Positions 1-8,606 of a stretch of 64,000 bases of DNA are shown here, one piece after another. The number at the start of each line of letters is the position of its first letter. Positions within the stretch are counted from its first letter, which is position 1. Origin of the DNA: CAJBVW01 sp964457335 (lineage in GTDB: Bacteria; Myxococcota_A; UBA796; SXON01). The position numbers and the translations under genes are program-made. A model generated the notes under the pieces. That model was not told the DNA's origin, searched no databases, and was given only the letters and a program-made list of their open reading frames with translations. The stretch lies in the NCBI GenBank assembly GCA_964457335.1, contig CAYWGD010000027.1:5603-69602 (forward strand), read 5' to 3'.

Positions 1-778
1 CGCGGTCCTCGGCACGGGCCAGATCGGGCGCGAGGTCATCGTGCGCGCGAAGGCGTTCGGGATGCGCGTGGTCGCGTGGTCCCGGTCGCTGACGGACGCC
101 GAGGCCGAGGCCCTGGGCGTCGAGCGCGCCCCGACGATGGAGGCGGCCGTCGCCAACGCGGACGCGGTGAGCGTGCACCTCGCCCTCGCCAAGGAGACGC
201 GCGGGCGCGTGGGCGAGAGCGTGTTCGCGGCGATGAAGCCGGGCGCCTACTTCGTCAACACCGCGCGCGCCGAGGTCGTCGACCAGGACGCGCTCGTGCG
301 CGCCATCGGCGCCAAGGGGATCTGCGCGGGGCTCGACGTGTTCGCGAACGAGCCGGCGGGCGCCTCCGGGCCCTTCGCCGACCCGATCGTCGACTCCCCG
401 AACGTGTACGGCACGCACCACATCGGCGCGAGTACGGACGAGGCCGAGGAGGCGGTGGGCGAGGAGGTCGTGCGCATCGTGCAGGCCTACCGCGGCGGCG
501 CGGCCATCCCGAACGTCGTGAACCTCGCGAAGAGCACCCCCGCCACGCACCTGCTCGTCGTGCGCCACGCCGACCGCGTGGGCGTGCTCGCGAACGTGCT
601 CGGCGTGCTCCGCGAGGCGCGCGTGAACGTCGAGGACATGCAGAACATCGTCTTCTCCGGCGGCGACGCCGCGTGCGCGCGCATCGGCATGGTGGGCGCG
701 CTCTCGGCCGACGCCCTCTCCCGTCTCGAGTCCGACCCCAACATCTTCTCCGTCTCCCAGGTCCCGGTGAACGCATGA
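1..778 (+). CDS. serA: D-3-phosphoglycerate dehydrogenase, 5' end outside window
   Basis: Catalyses NAD-dependent oxidation of 3-phosphoglycerate, the first step of serine synthesis in the cytoplasm. The open frame runs in from the left edge (first full codon at base 2) and opens with the dinucleotide-binding loop GTGQIGREV. It continues through a hydroxyacid dehydrogenase core, including the conserved stretch PGAYFVNTARAEVVDQDAL and the catalytic-His region GTHHIGAST. A C-terminal ACT-like domain (about the last 75 residues, HLLVVRHADRVGVLANVLG onward) is the usual serine-feedback module. The stop overlaps the next start as ATGA (775-778), so the gene is probably translationally coupled to serC. 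The N-terminal substrate-binding lobe lies outside the window. Other hydroxyacid dehydrogenases share the core, but ACT plus serC next door makes SerA very likely. Confidence 0.93.
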   Translation, partial: AVLGTGQIGREVIVRAKAFGMRVVAWSRSLTDAEAEALGVERAPTMEAAVANADAVSVHLALAKETRGRVGESVFAAMKPGAYFVNTARAEVVDQDALVRAIGAKGICAGLDVFANEPAGASGPFADPIVDSPNVYGTHHIGASTDEAEEAVGEEVVRIVQAYRGGAAIPNVVNLAKSTPATHLLVVRHADRVGVLANVLGVLREARVNVEDMQNIVFSGGDAACARIGMVGALSADALSRLESDPNIFSVSQVPVNA

Positions 779-1863
779 GCTACGGTCGCATCCACAACTT
801 CGGCGCCGGCCCCGCCGTCCTCCCCCTCTCCGTCGTCGAGGAGGTGCGGGACGCGCTCCCGAACCTCAACGGCTCGGGCATCGGCCTCCTCGAGATCTCC
901 CACCGCAGCAAGACCTTCCAGGCGGTGGTCGACAGCGCGGTCGCGCGCGTGAAGCGCACGCTCGCCGTGCCGGACGACTACACCGTGCTCTTCCTGCAGG
1001 GCGGCGCCTCGCTCCAGTTCTACATGACGGCGCTGAACCTGCTCCGGCCCGGCGAGGCCGCGGACTACCTCGTCACCGGCACCTGGTCGCAGAAGGCGAT
1101 CAAGGAAGCGAAGCGCGTCGGCGACGCGAAGGCTGTCTGGGACGACGCCGCGAACAACTTCAAGCGCGTGCCGAAGGACGGCGAGTACAAGGTCCGCGAG
1201 AACGCCGTGTACCTGCACTACACGACGAACAACACGATCTACGGCACCGAGTTCCACCACCTGCCGGACAGCGGCGGGAAGCCGCGCGTGGTCGACGTCT
1301 CCTCCGACGTGGCCGGCGTGCCGCTCGACGTGTCGAAGCACGACCTGATCTACGCGGGCGCGCAGAAGAACCTCGGGCCGAGCGGGCTCACGCTCGTGAT
1401 CCTCTCGCCGTGGGCGATGTCCCGCGTGCCGGACGGCCTCCCCGCGATGCTCGACTACAAGGTGCACGCGAAGGACGGCTCGCTCTACAACACCCCGAAC
1501 GCCTTCGGCATCTACGTGCTGGAGCGCGTGTTCGCGTGGATGGAGGCCAACGGCGGGCTCGAGGGCGCCATCGCGCGGAACCGCGAGAAGGCCGACGAGC
1601 TCTACGGCGAGCTCGATCGCACCGGCTTCTGGCGCCCGCACGCCGCGAAGGAGGCCCGCTCCGTCATGAACGTGACGTGGCGGCTCCCGACCGAGGCGCT
1701 CGAGGAGCAGTTCGTCAAGGAGGCGAAGGCGGCCGGGCTCGACGGGCTCAAGGGGCACCGTTCGGTCGGCGGGATCCGCGCCAGCCTCTACAACGCGCTC
1801 GGCATCGAGAGCGTTCGCGCGCTTACCGCCTTCATGCGTGACTTCGAGGGACGTCACGGTTAG
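775..1863 (+). CDS. serC: Phosphoserine aminotransferase
   Basis: A 362-residue PLP-dependent transaminase that converts 3-phosphohydroxypyruvate and glutamate to phosphoserine, the second serine step. The start ATG overlaps the serA stop by four bases, which decides the start: the protein begins MSYGRIHNFGAGPAVLP, the standard SerC N-terminus. Family motifs are the phosphate/PLP-binding stretch LQGGASLQFYM near residue 75, the TNNTIYGTEF segment near 151, and the Schiff-base lysine K198 in YAGAQKNLGPSG. The C-terminus carries the GHRSVGGIRASLYNA motif. The length is typical. It should act directly on the product of the upstream serA as one operon. Confidence 0.96.
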   Translation: MSYGRIHNFGAGPAVLPLSVVEEVRDALPNLNGSGIGLLEISHRSKTFQAVVDSAVARVKRTLAVPDDYTVLFLQGGASLQFYMTALNLLRPGEAADYLVTGTWSQKAIKEAKRVGDAKAVWDDAANNFKRVPKDGEYKVRENAVYLHYTTNNTIYGTEFHHLPDSGGKPRVVDVSSDVAGVPLDVSKHDLIYAGAQKNLGPSGLTLVILSPWAMSRVPDGLPAMLDYKVHAKDGSLYNTPNAFGIYVLERVFAWMEANGGLEGAIARNREKADELYGELDRTGFWRPHAAKEARSVMNVTWRLPTEALEEQFVKEAKAAGLDGLKGHRSVGGIRASLYNALGIESVRALTAFMRDFEGRHG

Positions 1864-1887
1864 ACCGGCGGACCCCTGGAGAGCCCG

Positions 1888-2232
1888 ATGAGCGACGAGC
1901 ACGATCACGACCACGATCACGACGAAGAGCTCGACGAGCTCGAAGACGGCGAGGACGAGGAGGACGAGACCGTCATCCTCTCCGACCCGGAGGGGAACGA
2001 GGTCGAGTACCAGTTCCTGGCGATCGTCGAGGTCGAAGGCGAGAGCTACGCGCTCCTGACGCCGGTGACCGAGGACGAGGAAGAGGAGACCGAGATCTTC
2101 ATCTTCCACTACGAGCAGGACGAGGACGGCGGCGAGATCTTCTCCGACGTGCCGGACGAGGAGACCTTCGAGAAGGTCCGCGCCCAGGCCGAGGCGCTGT
2201 TCGCGGCCGGCGACGACGAGGACGACGCCTAG
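1888..2232 (+). CDS. DUF1292-type small acidic protein
   Basis: A 114-residue protein with a His/Asp-rich head (MSDEHDHDHDHDEEL) followed by a compact domain. The stretch VILSDPEGNEVEYQFLAIVE and then ESYALLTPV match the DUF1292 family, whose function is not known. The start ATG has a GGAGA ribosome site about six bases upstream and lies 24 bp after serC, so it may be read as the last gene of the serine operon. The alternating H-D head could bind metal; that is inference. The whole protein is strongly acidic and should be cytoplasmic, as there is no signal peptide or membrane segment. Confidence 0.85.
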   Translation: MSDEHDHDHDHDEELDELEDGEDEEDETVILSDPEGNEVEYQFLAIVEVEGESYALLTPVTEDEEEETEIFIFHYEQDEDGGEIFSDVPDEETFEKVRAQAEALFAAGDDEDDA

Positions 2233-2439
2233 GAGCGTTCGAGGGCCCGGAGGGCGGCGCGGACGATCCGCCGCCCGGTCGGGCCCACCCTGCAGGAGGC
2301 GTCGGCAGGCCGCCGCGTGGCATCCCTCCCGGATGCCCGCTCCCGCCGACGCGCCTCAGCCAGCCCGACGCGCGGGGACCCGGCGGCGGCGCTCCCGCCC
2401 CGGCGCACACTGACGGGGGGCGTGCACGGGCCCACCCCG

Positions 2440-2467
2440 TTGACAAGCGCCGAAATCCCCGTACCTT
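2440..2467 (+). promoter_or_regulatory. Predicted sigma-70-like promoter for the beta-helix lipoprotein
   Basis: A perfect TTGACA (2440-2445), a 16-bp spacer and TACCTT (2462-2467) precede the ATG at 2488. The -10 is followed by GCGGCCCC, the same context as the promoter at 37407-37435. Prediction by eye. Confidence 0.5.
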
Positions 2468-2487
2468 GCGGCCCCGCTGGAGGTCGC

Positions 2488-3993
2488 ATGGTCCGCACGC
2501 TCGCGCTGCTGGTGCTCGTCGGGTGCAGCACCGACTACAAGGACGAGGGGGAGGAGCCGGTCACCGTGGACGACACGGGGTCCGGGGACACCGACACCGG
2601 GGAGACCGCCGAGCCGCCCGTGGACGACGACGGCGACGGCTACACCTCCGACGAGGACTGCGACGACGGCGACGTCACCGTGTACCCGGGCGCGGAGGAG
2701 CTCTGCGACGGCCGGGACAACGACTGCGACGGCCGCTTCGACATCGACTTCGACGCCGACGAGGACGGCGTGGCCGACTGCGAGGACGACTGCCCGGTGT
2801 ACGCGGCGCCCCTGGCGACCGGCGACGGGCGGATCGTCGACCCCATCGGGACGATCCAGGAGGCCGTGGACCTCGCCGGGTCGAGCGGCTGCAACGAGGT
2901 CCGTGCCTACCAGGGGACGTACTACGAGAACGTGAGCTGGAACGGCTGGCCGGTGAACGCCGAGAGCGTGAGCGGGCCGGAGGTGACCACCATCGACGGG
3001 CAGGATCTCGACTCCGTCGTGGCCTTCGAGACGGCGGAGGGCGAGGACGCGCGCATCTACGGCTTCACGATCACCAACGGCGGCGGCGGCGAGGGCCCGG
3101 GCATCCGGGTGCGCTACGCCTCGCCGACGATCGAGGGGAACGTCATCACCGGCAACGTGTCCAACGTGGCGAATTGGCTCGGGGGTGGCATCCGTGTCTA
3201 CGAGGGCGACCCTGTCATCGTCGACAACGAGATCACGGGGAACGACGCCGGCTACGGTGGCCCGGAGAACGGGTGCGACGGAGGCGGCATCAACGTGCGC
3301 GGCGGAGCGCCCTACATCGCGGGGAACCTCATCGCCGACAACACCGCCGGCGACGGCGGCGGCATCTGGATCGCCTACTCCGACGCCGTCATCGTGAACA
3401 ACGTGATCAGCGGGAACGAGGCGATGGACGGCGACGCGACGGCGGGCGGCCAGGGTGGCGGGATCAACGTCCAGATCTCCGGTCCGACCGGGCCGTTCAT
3501 CGCGTCGAACCTCATCACGGACAACGTCGCGTCGATGTTCGGCGGCGGGATCGTGACCTACGAGGCGAACGACAGCTACCCGTCGGCGCAGATCACCAAC
3601 AACACCATCGTGTTCAACGAGGTGACCGACACCGACAACGGCGCCGGGGTGTGTCAGTGGCGCCGGACCACGCCGACGTTCAAGAACAACATCGTCGCGT
3701 TCAACGCCGGTGTCGGCGTGTTCTCGGAGGATGACATGGACGCCACGTTCACGTACAACCTCGTGTACGGGAACGGCACCGACTACTCGGGCTTGAGTGG
3801 GGACGGCGGTGGCAACCTCGCCGTGGACCCCCTGTTCACCAACACGAGCGACGACGCGGACTGGACCAACGACGACTTCACGCTGCGGTCGGGGTCTCCG
3901 GCGATCGACGCCGGCGATCCGGGGATGAACGACGCGGATGGGAGTCGGAGCGATCTGGGCGCCTACGGGGGGCCCGAGGCGTCCGGCTGGTGA
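2488..3993 (+). CDS. Surface lipoprotein with MopE-type motif and right-handed beta-helix repeats
   Basis: A 501-residue predicted lipoprotein. The signal peptide MVRTLALLVLVGC puts the lipid Cys at residue 13, followed by an Asp/Thr-rich linker. The motif DGDGYTSDEDCDDGDVTVYP with ELCDGRDNDCDG is the putative metal-binding repeat seen in MopE-like proteins. From about residue 125 come parallel beta-helix repeats rich in GGGI, GNVITGN and NNVISGN turns, with Asn ladders typical of pectate-lyase-like folds. No catalytic residues of a known lyase were identified, so binding or structural roles are as likely as enzymatic ones. The start has an AGGT site just upstream and a good promoter at 2440-2467. 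It is transcribed alone. Confidence 0.85.
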   Translation: MVRTLALLVLVGCSTDYKDEGEEPVTVDDTGSGDTDTGETAEPPVDDDGDGYTSDEDCDDGDVTVYPGAEELCDGRDNDCDGRFDIDFDADEDGVADCEDDCPVYAAPLATGDGRIVDPIGTIQEAVDLAGSSGCNEVRAYQGTYYENVSWNGWPVNAESVSGPEVTTIDGQDLDSVVAFETAEGEDARIYGFTITNGGGGEGPGIRVRYASPTIEGNVITGNVSNVANWLGGGIRVYEGDPVIVDNEITGNDAGYGGPENGCDGGGINVRGGAPYIAGNLIADNTAGDGGGIWIAYSDAVIVNNVISGNEAMDGDATAGGQGGGINVQISGPTGPFIASNLITDNVASMFGGGIVTYEANDSYPSAQITNNTIVFNEVTDTDNGAGVCQWRRTTPTFKNNIVAFNAGVGVFSEDDMDATFTYNLVYGNGTDYSGLSGDGGGNLAVDPLFTNTSDDADWTNDDFTLRSGSPAIDAGDPGMNDADGSRSDLGAYGGPEASGW

Positions 3994-4002
3994 CCTCCGC
4001 GA

Positions 4003-4030
4003 TCGACGGCGCCTCCTCCAGACCTATAAC
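4003..4030 (+). promoter_or_regulatory. Possible promoter upstream of the DNRLRE/PKD-like lipoprotein
   Basis: TCGACG (4003-4008), a 16-bp spacer and TATAAC (4025-4030), 55 bp upstream of the ATG at 4086. The -10 is AT-rich against a GC-rich background; the -35 matches only four of six positions. The gap is otherwise empty. Confidence 0.35.
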
Positions 4031-4085
4031 TTGCCTTTTCGTCTGGCCAACGGTGGAGACCTAGGTTGCCAGTCGAGGGGGAAAG

Positions 4086-6341
4086 ATGAGGTTGGGGAAG
4101 GGGGAAACCCGGGTCGCGCCGATGGCGATCGTGGCGGGGATGTCCCCCCTGTTCGCCCTTGCGGGCGGCTGCAGCTTCGAGCCCGGTGCCTTCCCGGACG
4201 CCGGCCCGATCGAGGCCAACACCGTCGCGTGCGACTGCCGGTTCGCCGAGTCGGGATCCCGGACGCTGCGCATCCAGGCGAGCTCCGACGACGCCGAGCA
4301 GCTCGGCAGCGACATGGATCTCACCAGCACGGATCTCGATCTCGCCGAGAAGCGCGTCGGCCTGCGCTTCGACGCCCTCGGGCTGCCGCCCGGCGCGGTC
4401 ATCCAGAGCGCCTACGTCCAGTTCTCCGCCGACGAGTCGGACGGCGGCACGACGGAGGTGGACATCCGGGCCCAGCTCCTCGCGGCCGCCCCGACGTTCA
4501 CGACCACCGCCGATGACATCGGCGCGCGCGCTCCGCTCTCCGCCGTCCCCGTCGACTGGACCATCCCCGCGTGGTCCTCGGGTGACGAGGGCGCGGCCCA
4601 GCGCACGCCCGAGCTCGCGCCGCTCCTCCAGGAGCTGGTGAACCTGTCGGACTGGACCTCCGCGAGCCCCGTCGTGTTGATCTTCACCGGCGGCACCGGG
4701 CACCGCACCGCCGAGTCCTTCGACGGCGACGACAACGACGCCCCCGAGCTCGTGGTGACCTTCGCCACGGAGCTCGCGGCGGAGATCCCGACCTGCGCCA
4801 CGAACCTCGACCGGGACGCGAACGGCTTCCTGGTGACCCCGGAGGCGACGTGTGACACGCTCGCGACGACCCTCGGTGGGCTGAACGAGGCGTGCGAGCT
4901 GCCGTCCTCCGTGACCTGCACGGTCGTGGACCAGAAGGACCCGAACGACGCGGACATCCCGGACAGCTTCCAGAGCCCGTCGTGCGCGGAGCCCTGCACG
5001 CCGAACGACGTCGACGCGCCGACCTGCTCCGAGTACGACCCGGTCGAGTTCGCGGCCTGCCTGGAGCGCGGGAACCCACTCTCCACGTGCAAGGCGCTCC
5101 ACGCGGCCGCCACGCACGCTGGCAGCGACCCGCCGGTCTGCGTGAGCTCGGGCAGCGCGCTCGCGTTCCACGCGGTCGGCCGTCGCAGCCACTGCGAGGT
5201 GGAGGGCACCTCCGAGATCGAGATCGGCGACGAGGAGCCGGAGCAGGACCCGACGACCGAAGGCGGCGTCGACATCGTGGGCGGGCCCTGCCCGGGCGCC
5301 GACTGCTACGTGCACTCCTCGTTCGCCTTCGACATGGAGCCGATCACCTTCGAGGTCCGCTTCGCCCGCGATCCCACGTTCGGGAACCTCGGCGCGGCGG
5401 GCGGCGCGAACGAGACCACGGTCCTCGACGACGGGCTCGCGAGCTTCGAGCCGGACACGGTGGACGGCACCGGCACGGGCCGGCGCGGCAGCGACGGGCT
5501 CGCCGTCACCACGTCGAACTCCGACGTGGTCGACGTGGGCGTCGACTGGACGGCCCGGACCTGCGACATGACCGGCACCCTCGGCGTCGGCGTGGGCGAC
5601 GACGGCGTGTGCGTCGAGGACGAGACCGTCGTGTGCAGCTCGGACGCCGACTGCGCCGGCGTGGGCGGCGCCTGCGACCTGCCGCCCGCGGACGACGCGG
5701 AGATGACCGTCGGCGTCGCGCTGCTCGGCACCCTCGTGAACCAGCCGCCCGACGCCGTGGCGGGCGCGGACCAGGCGATCGAGTGCACCTCGACGGCCGG
5801 CGCGACCTTCGTGCTCGACGGGCGCGGCAGCAGCGACCCCGACGGCAACCTCGCCCTCGCGAGCTGGCGCCTCGGGAGCCGCACCGGGACCGAGATCAGC
5901 CAGGATCTCCGGACCACCCAGGCGCTCGGGGTCGGTGACACCCGGACCTTCGTCCTGCGGGTCCTCGACACGTTCGCGCAGCTCGACGAGGACGCGACGA
6001 GCGTGTCCGTCGCCGACACCACGCCGCCGACCATCGCGTGCAACGCGCCCGCGACCATCCGGCCGCGCGACGCCGGGCCGGACGCGGCCTACGCGGCGAC
6101 CGCCACGGACGTGTGCGACGCGAGCGTGGCGGCCGAGATCACCGGCTACGACTGCTTCATGTTCAACCCGGCCGGCAAGCGCGTCAGCAAGCTCGACGGG
6201 TGCGAGGTCTCGCTCGACGGCGGCACGCTCCGGGTGGAGGACTCCGGCGGCGTCGGCGACCACATCACGTGGACCGTCGAGGCGGTGGACGACGCGGGGA
6301 ACGTCGGGACCACGACCTGCGAGATCCTCGTCGTGCGGTGA
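4086..6341 (+). CDS. Large multidomain lipoprotein (DNRLRE-like and Ig/PKD-like domains)
   Basis: A 751-residue predicted lipoprotein: basic N-terminus, hydrophobic core and a lipobox ending LAGGC (Cys 29). Residues about 48-230 (VGLRFDALGLPPGAVIQSAY, then a Gly/Asp-rich strand pattern ending ELVVTFATE) resemble DNRLRE/CBM96-like beta-sandwich domains. The middle is rich in Cys pairs (CDTLATTLGGLNEAC, CAEPCTPNDVDAPTC). The segment around residue 555 (NQPPDAVAGADQAIECTSTA, then LDGRGSSDPDGN) is PKD-like, and the C-terminus (DTTPPTIACNAP, VEAVDDAGNVGTTTC) is HYR-like. No enzyme signature is visible, so it is probably an adhesive or structural cell-surface protein. It is not in an obvious operon; the next gene is convergent. 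Confidence 0.78.
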   Translation: MRLGKGETRVAPMAIVAGMSPLFALAGGCSFEPGAFPDAGPIEANTVACDCRFAESGSRTLRIQASSDDAEQLGSDMDLTSTDLDLAEKRVGLRFDALGLPPGAVIQSAYVQFSADESDGGTTEVDIRAQLLAAAPTFTTTADDIGARAPLSAVPVDWTIPAWSSGDEGAAQRTPELAPLLQELVNLSDWTSASPVVLIFTGGTGHRTAESFDGDDNDAPELVVTFATELAAEIPTCATNLDRDANGFLVTPEATCDTLATTLGGLNEACELPSSVTCTVVDQKDPNDADIPDSFQSPSCAEPCTPNDVDAPTCSEYDPVEFAACLERGNPLSTCKALHAAATHAGSDPPVCVSSGSALAFHAVGRRSHCEVEGTSEIEIGDEEPEQDPTTEGGVDIVGGPCPGADCYVHSSFAFDMEPITFEVRFARDPTFGNLGAAGGANETTVLDDGLASFEPDTVDGTGTGRRGSDGLAVTTSNSDVVDVGVDWTARTCDMTGTLGVGVGDDGVCVEDETVVCSSDADCAGVGGACDLPPADDAEMTVGVALLGTLVNQPPDAVAGADQAIECTSTAGATFVLDGRGSSDPDGNLALASWRLGSRTGTEISQDLRTTQALGVGDTRTFVLRVLDTFAQLDEDATSVSVADTTPPTIACNAPATIRPRDAGPDAAYAATATDVCDASVAAEITGYDCFMFNPAGKRVSKLDGCEVSLDGGTLRVEDSGGVGDHITWTVEAVDDAGNVGTTTCEILVVR

Positions 6342-6350
6342 CCGTGCCCG

Positions 6351-6379
6351 GGCGGGGGGCCCTTCGCGGGCTCCCCCCC
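6351..6379. terminator. GC-rich hairpin between convergent genes
   Basis: A run of G ending GGGGGGC, a short TTCG-containing loop region and the complementary GCTCCCCCC form a hairpin just after the stop at 6341 and before the convergent gene ending at 6407. There is no T-tract, as elsewhere in this genome, so terminator function is inferred. Confidence 0.4.
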
Positions 6380-6406
6380 GGCTGCGCGCACGCTCGACCC
6401 GCCGCG

Positions 6407-7252
6407 CTACCGGGCCCCGTCGTCCCAGGCGGTGTAGAGCCCGTCGTAGGGATCCCAGCAGATGACCCGGTCGGCGCCGTCGATGGCGAAGGTGGCGCAC
6501 TTCGTGCCGTCGGGGCGGGCGTGGGTGGCCGGGTCGAACACGACCGTCTGTTCCCCGGCGAGCTCCAGCTCGCCCTTCGCGCGGGTCGTGAGGTTCAAGG
6601 ACCCGTCCACGCCGTTGTTCTCCGTCTCCACGTGGTAGCTGCCGGCGACCGCGAAGGCGCCGAGCCCCTCGACCTCTCCTTCGCCCCCGGACGCGATCAC
6701 GCAGTCGCGGGCGTGCAGGATCTCCACCTCGGTGTCCACGTCGCAGTCCACCTCGATCGAGGTCCGGAGCGTCGAGGCGAACCCGGGGGCGATCCCCGCG
6801 AGGTCGATCTGCTCGTGCACCGTCGTCTCGTCGACCTGCATCGCGTACGAGCCGTCGAACGCGCGGTGGTCCGTGTCGCTCGTGGCGGAGAAGGCCTCGA
6901 ACGAGATGTCGATGTCGGGCGCGGGGGCGTACCACATCGCGTCCATGTCCTCCGCCCACAACCGGGCGCGGCCGTCCCACACCATCTCCGCGCTCTCGCA
7001 GCCGTCCGCCACGTAGGTGTCGTCGCCGACCGCCTCCGGGCACCCGGACACGTCGGCGTAGTGCTGGGCCGCGTCGGCGAAGGCGATCGCGGGCTGGCTC
7101 TGGTAGCCGAGCGCCACCATGTAGGCGGACAACAGCTCGGTGGCCGAGGCGGCCTCGAAGTCGGCGTCGTGGGCCTCGGCCGCGGGTTGCTGGGGTTCGG
7201 GCGGCTTCTCGGCCGAGCAGCCCACGAGCAGGATGAAGAGCGCGCTACGCAT
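6407..7252 (-). CDS. Lipoprotein of unknown function
   Basis: A 281-residue predicted lipoprotein with signal MRSALFILLVGC (Cys 12), followed by a Pro/Glu/Ala-rich linker. The ATG at 7252 is preceded by GGAGGT at good spacing, which favours it over an upstream in-frame start at 7363. The rest is a mixed beta-rich domain with few Cys (DCDVDTEVEILHARDCV). I do not recognise a family. Two structures lie upstream, the palindrome 7344-7368 and the hairpin 7380-7408, and the gene is separated from the TetR gene by 163 bp. Confidence 0.72.
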   Translation of the reverse strand: MRSALFILLVGCSAEKPPEPQQPAAEAHDADFEAASATELLSAYMVALGYQSQPAIAFADAAQHYADVSGCPEAVGDDTYVADGCESAEMVWDGRARLWAEDMDAMWYAPAPDIDISFEAFSATSDTDHRAFDGSYAMQVDETTVHEQIDLAGIAPGFASTLRTSIEVDCDVDTEVEILHARDCVIASGGEGEVEGLGAFAVAGSYHVETENNGVDGSLNLTTRAKGELELAGEQTVVFDPATHARPDGTKCATFAIDGADRVICWDPYDGLYTAWDDGAR

Positions 7253-7343
7253 CTGGTGACCTCCGGCCGCTGGTGGTGCAGGAGGTGTGCCACCGCGCCC
7301 GATGACGGACGGACGCCGATCGACGCGCTGGCAAGCCGTGTTT

Positions 7344-7368
7344 CCGCGATGAGTACACGACATCGCGG
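7344..7368. repeat. 25-bp inverted repeat
   Basis: Perfect 8-bp arms CCGCGATG (7344-7351) and CATCGCGG (7361-7368) around a 9-base loop that contains GTAC. It lies about 90 bp upstream of the lipoprotein start at 7252 and downstream of the TetR stop. It could be an operator or part of a terminator. Confidence 0.5.
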
Positions 7369-7379
7369 TCGCGCCCTCG

Positions 7380-7408
7380 CCGCGAGGAGGTCCCCCCCTC
7401 GCTCGCGG
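7380..7408 (-). terminator. Hairpin after the TetR operon
   Basis: CCGCGAG (7380-7386) pairs with CTCGCGG (7402-7408), extended by GAGG/CCTC with one bulged base, directly downstream of the TetR stop at 7416. No T-tract. Confidence 0.45.
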
Positions 7409-7415
7409 AGGCGAC

Positions 7416-8060
7416 TCAGCGCCGGTAGAGCGCCCGCGTCCGCTCGCTCACGGCGCGGGCGTGGGCTTCCACGGACCCGAAGCGCTCCGCCAGGATGTCG
7501 CCGCTGCTCGCGAGCATGGCGATGCCGTGCGCCAGCTCCCACTGGAGGAACGCATCGGTCATCGTGTCGCTCGTGGTGACGCCGCTCGCGCGCCGGGCGG
7601 CGTCCACGGCGTCGACCACGCGCTGGAAGGGGCGGGCCTTGCGCGCGCGGTCCTCGTCCGGGAGCCCCCCGAGCTTGACGTTGAACATCAGCTCGTAGGC
7701 CGGCGGGTCCTCGAGCGCCGCGTGCACGTAGCCGGTGGTGGCCGCGCACAGCCGATCCACGGCGTCACCCCCGGCGGCCTCCATGGCCGCGTGCAGGTGC
7801 GCGTCGAGGCGATCGAAGCCCTCGAGCGCGAGCGCGAGGAGGATGGCCTGCCGGCTCTCGAAGTGGTGGTAGGCCGCGGCGTGGGTCACGCCCGCGCGTC
7901 GCGCGACGCCGCGCAGGGAGAGCGCGGCCCAGCCGTGGGCCCGCAGCTCCACCCAGGCGGCGTCGAGCAGCGCGCGGCGGAGGTCCCCGTGGTGGTAGGG
8001 CTTGCGCCCGCCGGGGACCCCGCCGCCGGGACGCGGCTTGCCCGACTCCGACGTGCTCAT
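7416..8060 (-). CDS. TetR/AcrR-family transcriptional regulator
   Basis: A 214-residue one-component repressor type. A basic, Gly-rich head precedes the TetR helix-turn-helix at about residues 24-70 (HHGDLRRALLDAAWVELRAH, LSLRGVARRAGVTHAAAYHHF); the AAAYHHF recognition helix is typical. The C-terminal helical ligand domain includes YELMFNVKL and looks like the WHG-type subgroup. It starts six bases after the stop of the lipoprotein gene 8067-8552, so the two form one operon. The 31-bp near-perfect palindrome just upstream of that operon (8576-8606) is the obvious candidate operator, implying autorepression and possibly control of the divergent hydrolase gene at 8751. The ligand is unknown. 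Confidence 0.93.
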   Translation of the reverse strand: MSTSESGKPRPGGGVPGGRKPYHHGDLRRALLDAAWVELRAHGWAALSLRGVARRAGVTHAAAYHHFESRQAILLALALEGFDRLDAHLHAAMEAAGGDAVDRLCAATTGYVHAALEDPPAYELMFNVKLGGLPDEDRARKARPFQRVVDAVDAARRASGVTTSDTMTDAFLQWELAHGIAMLASSGDILAERFGSVEAHARAVSERTRALYRR

Positions 8061-8066
8061 CGGGCC

Positions 8067-8552
8067 TCAGTACGCGTCCTCGCCGTGCTCGTCGAGCTGA
8101 CGCCGCGCCTCGTCCCAGGTTGGCGGCATGTCCTCCCGCTCGATGGTCCACACGGCCGTCTCCGCGCGGTCCAGGTGGTCGGCGAGCTCGTACATCGCCC
8201 GGGCGCGGGCGTCGCTGTCGAGCCAGGCCTGCATGGCCTCCTCCGTCTCCCACACCGATACCGTGCGGTAGTCGTCGACGCTGAAGAGGACGAAGGAGGT
8301 GGAGGTCGCGACCAGCCCGGTGCGGTGCTCCATCGCCTTCATCATCTCGCTCATGTTCTCGCTGACCTCGTCGTTCGCCTCGGAGTGGTTCTCGGCGTCG
8401 AAGTACGTGCCGCTGACGAAGAAGGGGCCCTCGGCGTCGGTCGTGAGCACGCCGTTCTGGAAGCCGGGGCCGGAGAACGGCTGCTCCATCTGGCACGCGA
8501 CGAGCGCGGGGAGGGCGAGGAGGGAGGCGATGCGCAGGGGGGTGGTGGACAT
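8067..8552 (-). CDS. Lipoprotein with ABM-like (antibiotic monooxygenase-type) domain
   Basis: A 161-residue predicted lipoprotein, signal MSTTPLRIASLLALPALVAC (Cys 20). The mature part (FVLFSVDDYRTVSVWETEEA followed by a helix with DARARAMYELADHLD) has the pattern of a dimeric alpha/beta-barrel of the antibiotic-biosynthesis-monooxygenase/DUF3291 kind, unusual as a lipid-anchored protein. AAAGGAG lies at good spacing from the ATG. It is first gene of a two-gene operon with the TetR regulator and sits 24 bp downstream of the palindrome 8576-8606. A role in binding or detoxifying the small molecule sensed by the regulator is a reasonable guess, not shown. Confidence 0.78.
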   Translation of the reverse strand: MSTTPLRIASLLALPALVACQMEQPFSGPGFQNGVLTTDAEGPFFVSGTYFDAENHSEANDEVSENMSEMMKAMEHRTGLVATSTSFVLFSVDDYRTVSVWETEEAMQAWLDSDARARAMYELADHLDRAETAVWTIEREDMPPTWDEARRQLDEHGEDAY

Positions 8553-8575
8553 GGGGGGCTCCTTTCGGGTGGAAG

Positions 8576-8606
8576 TCTGACCAGCGGTAAGTTGCCGCTG
8601 GTCAGA
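8576..8606. promoter_or_regulatory. 31-bp near-perfect palindrome, probable TetR operator
   Basis: Left arm TCTGACCAGCGGTAA (8576-8590), centre G, right arm TTGCCGCTGGTCAGA (8592-8606); 14 of 15 arm positions pair. It lies between the divergent lipoprotein/TetR operon (start 8552) and the hydrolase gene (start 8751). Size and symmetry fit TetR-family operators. Confidence 0.7.

Noticed and set aside
3963..7043. 1026-codon minus-strand frame across the DNRLRE/PKD-like lipoprotein gene
   Set aside because: Low-complexity Arg/Gly/Val product, no start context, and it runs through two well-supported genes.
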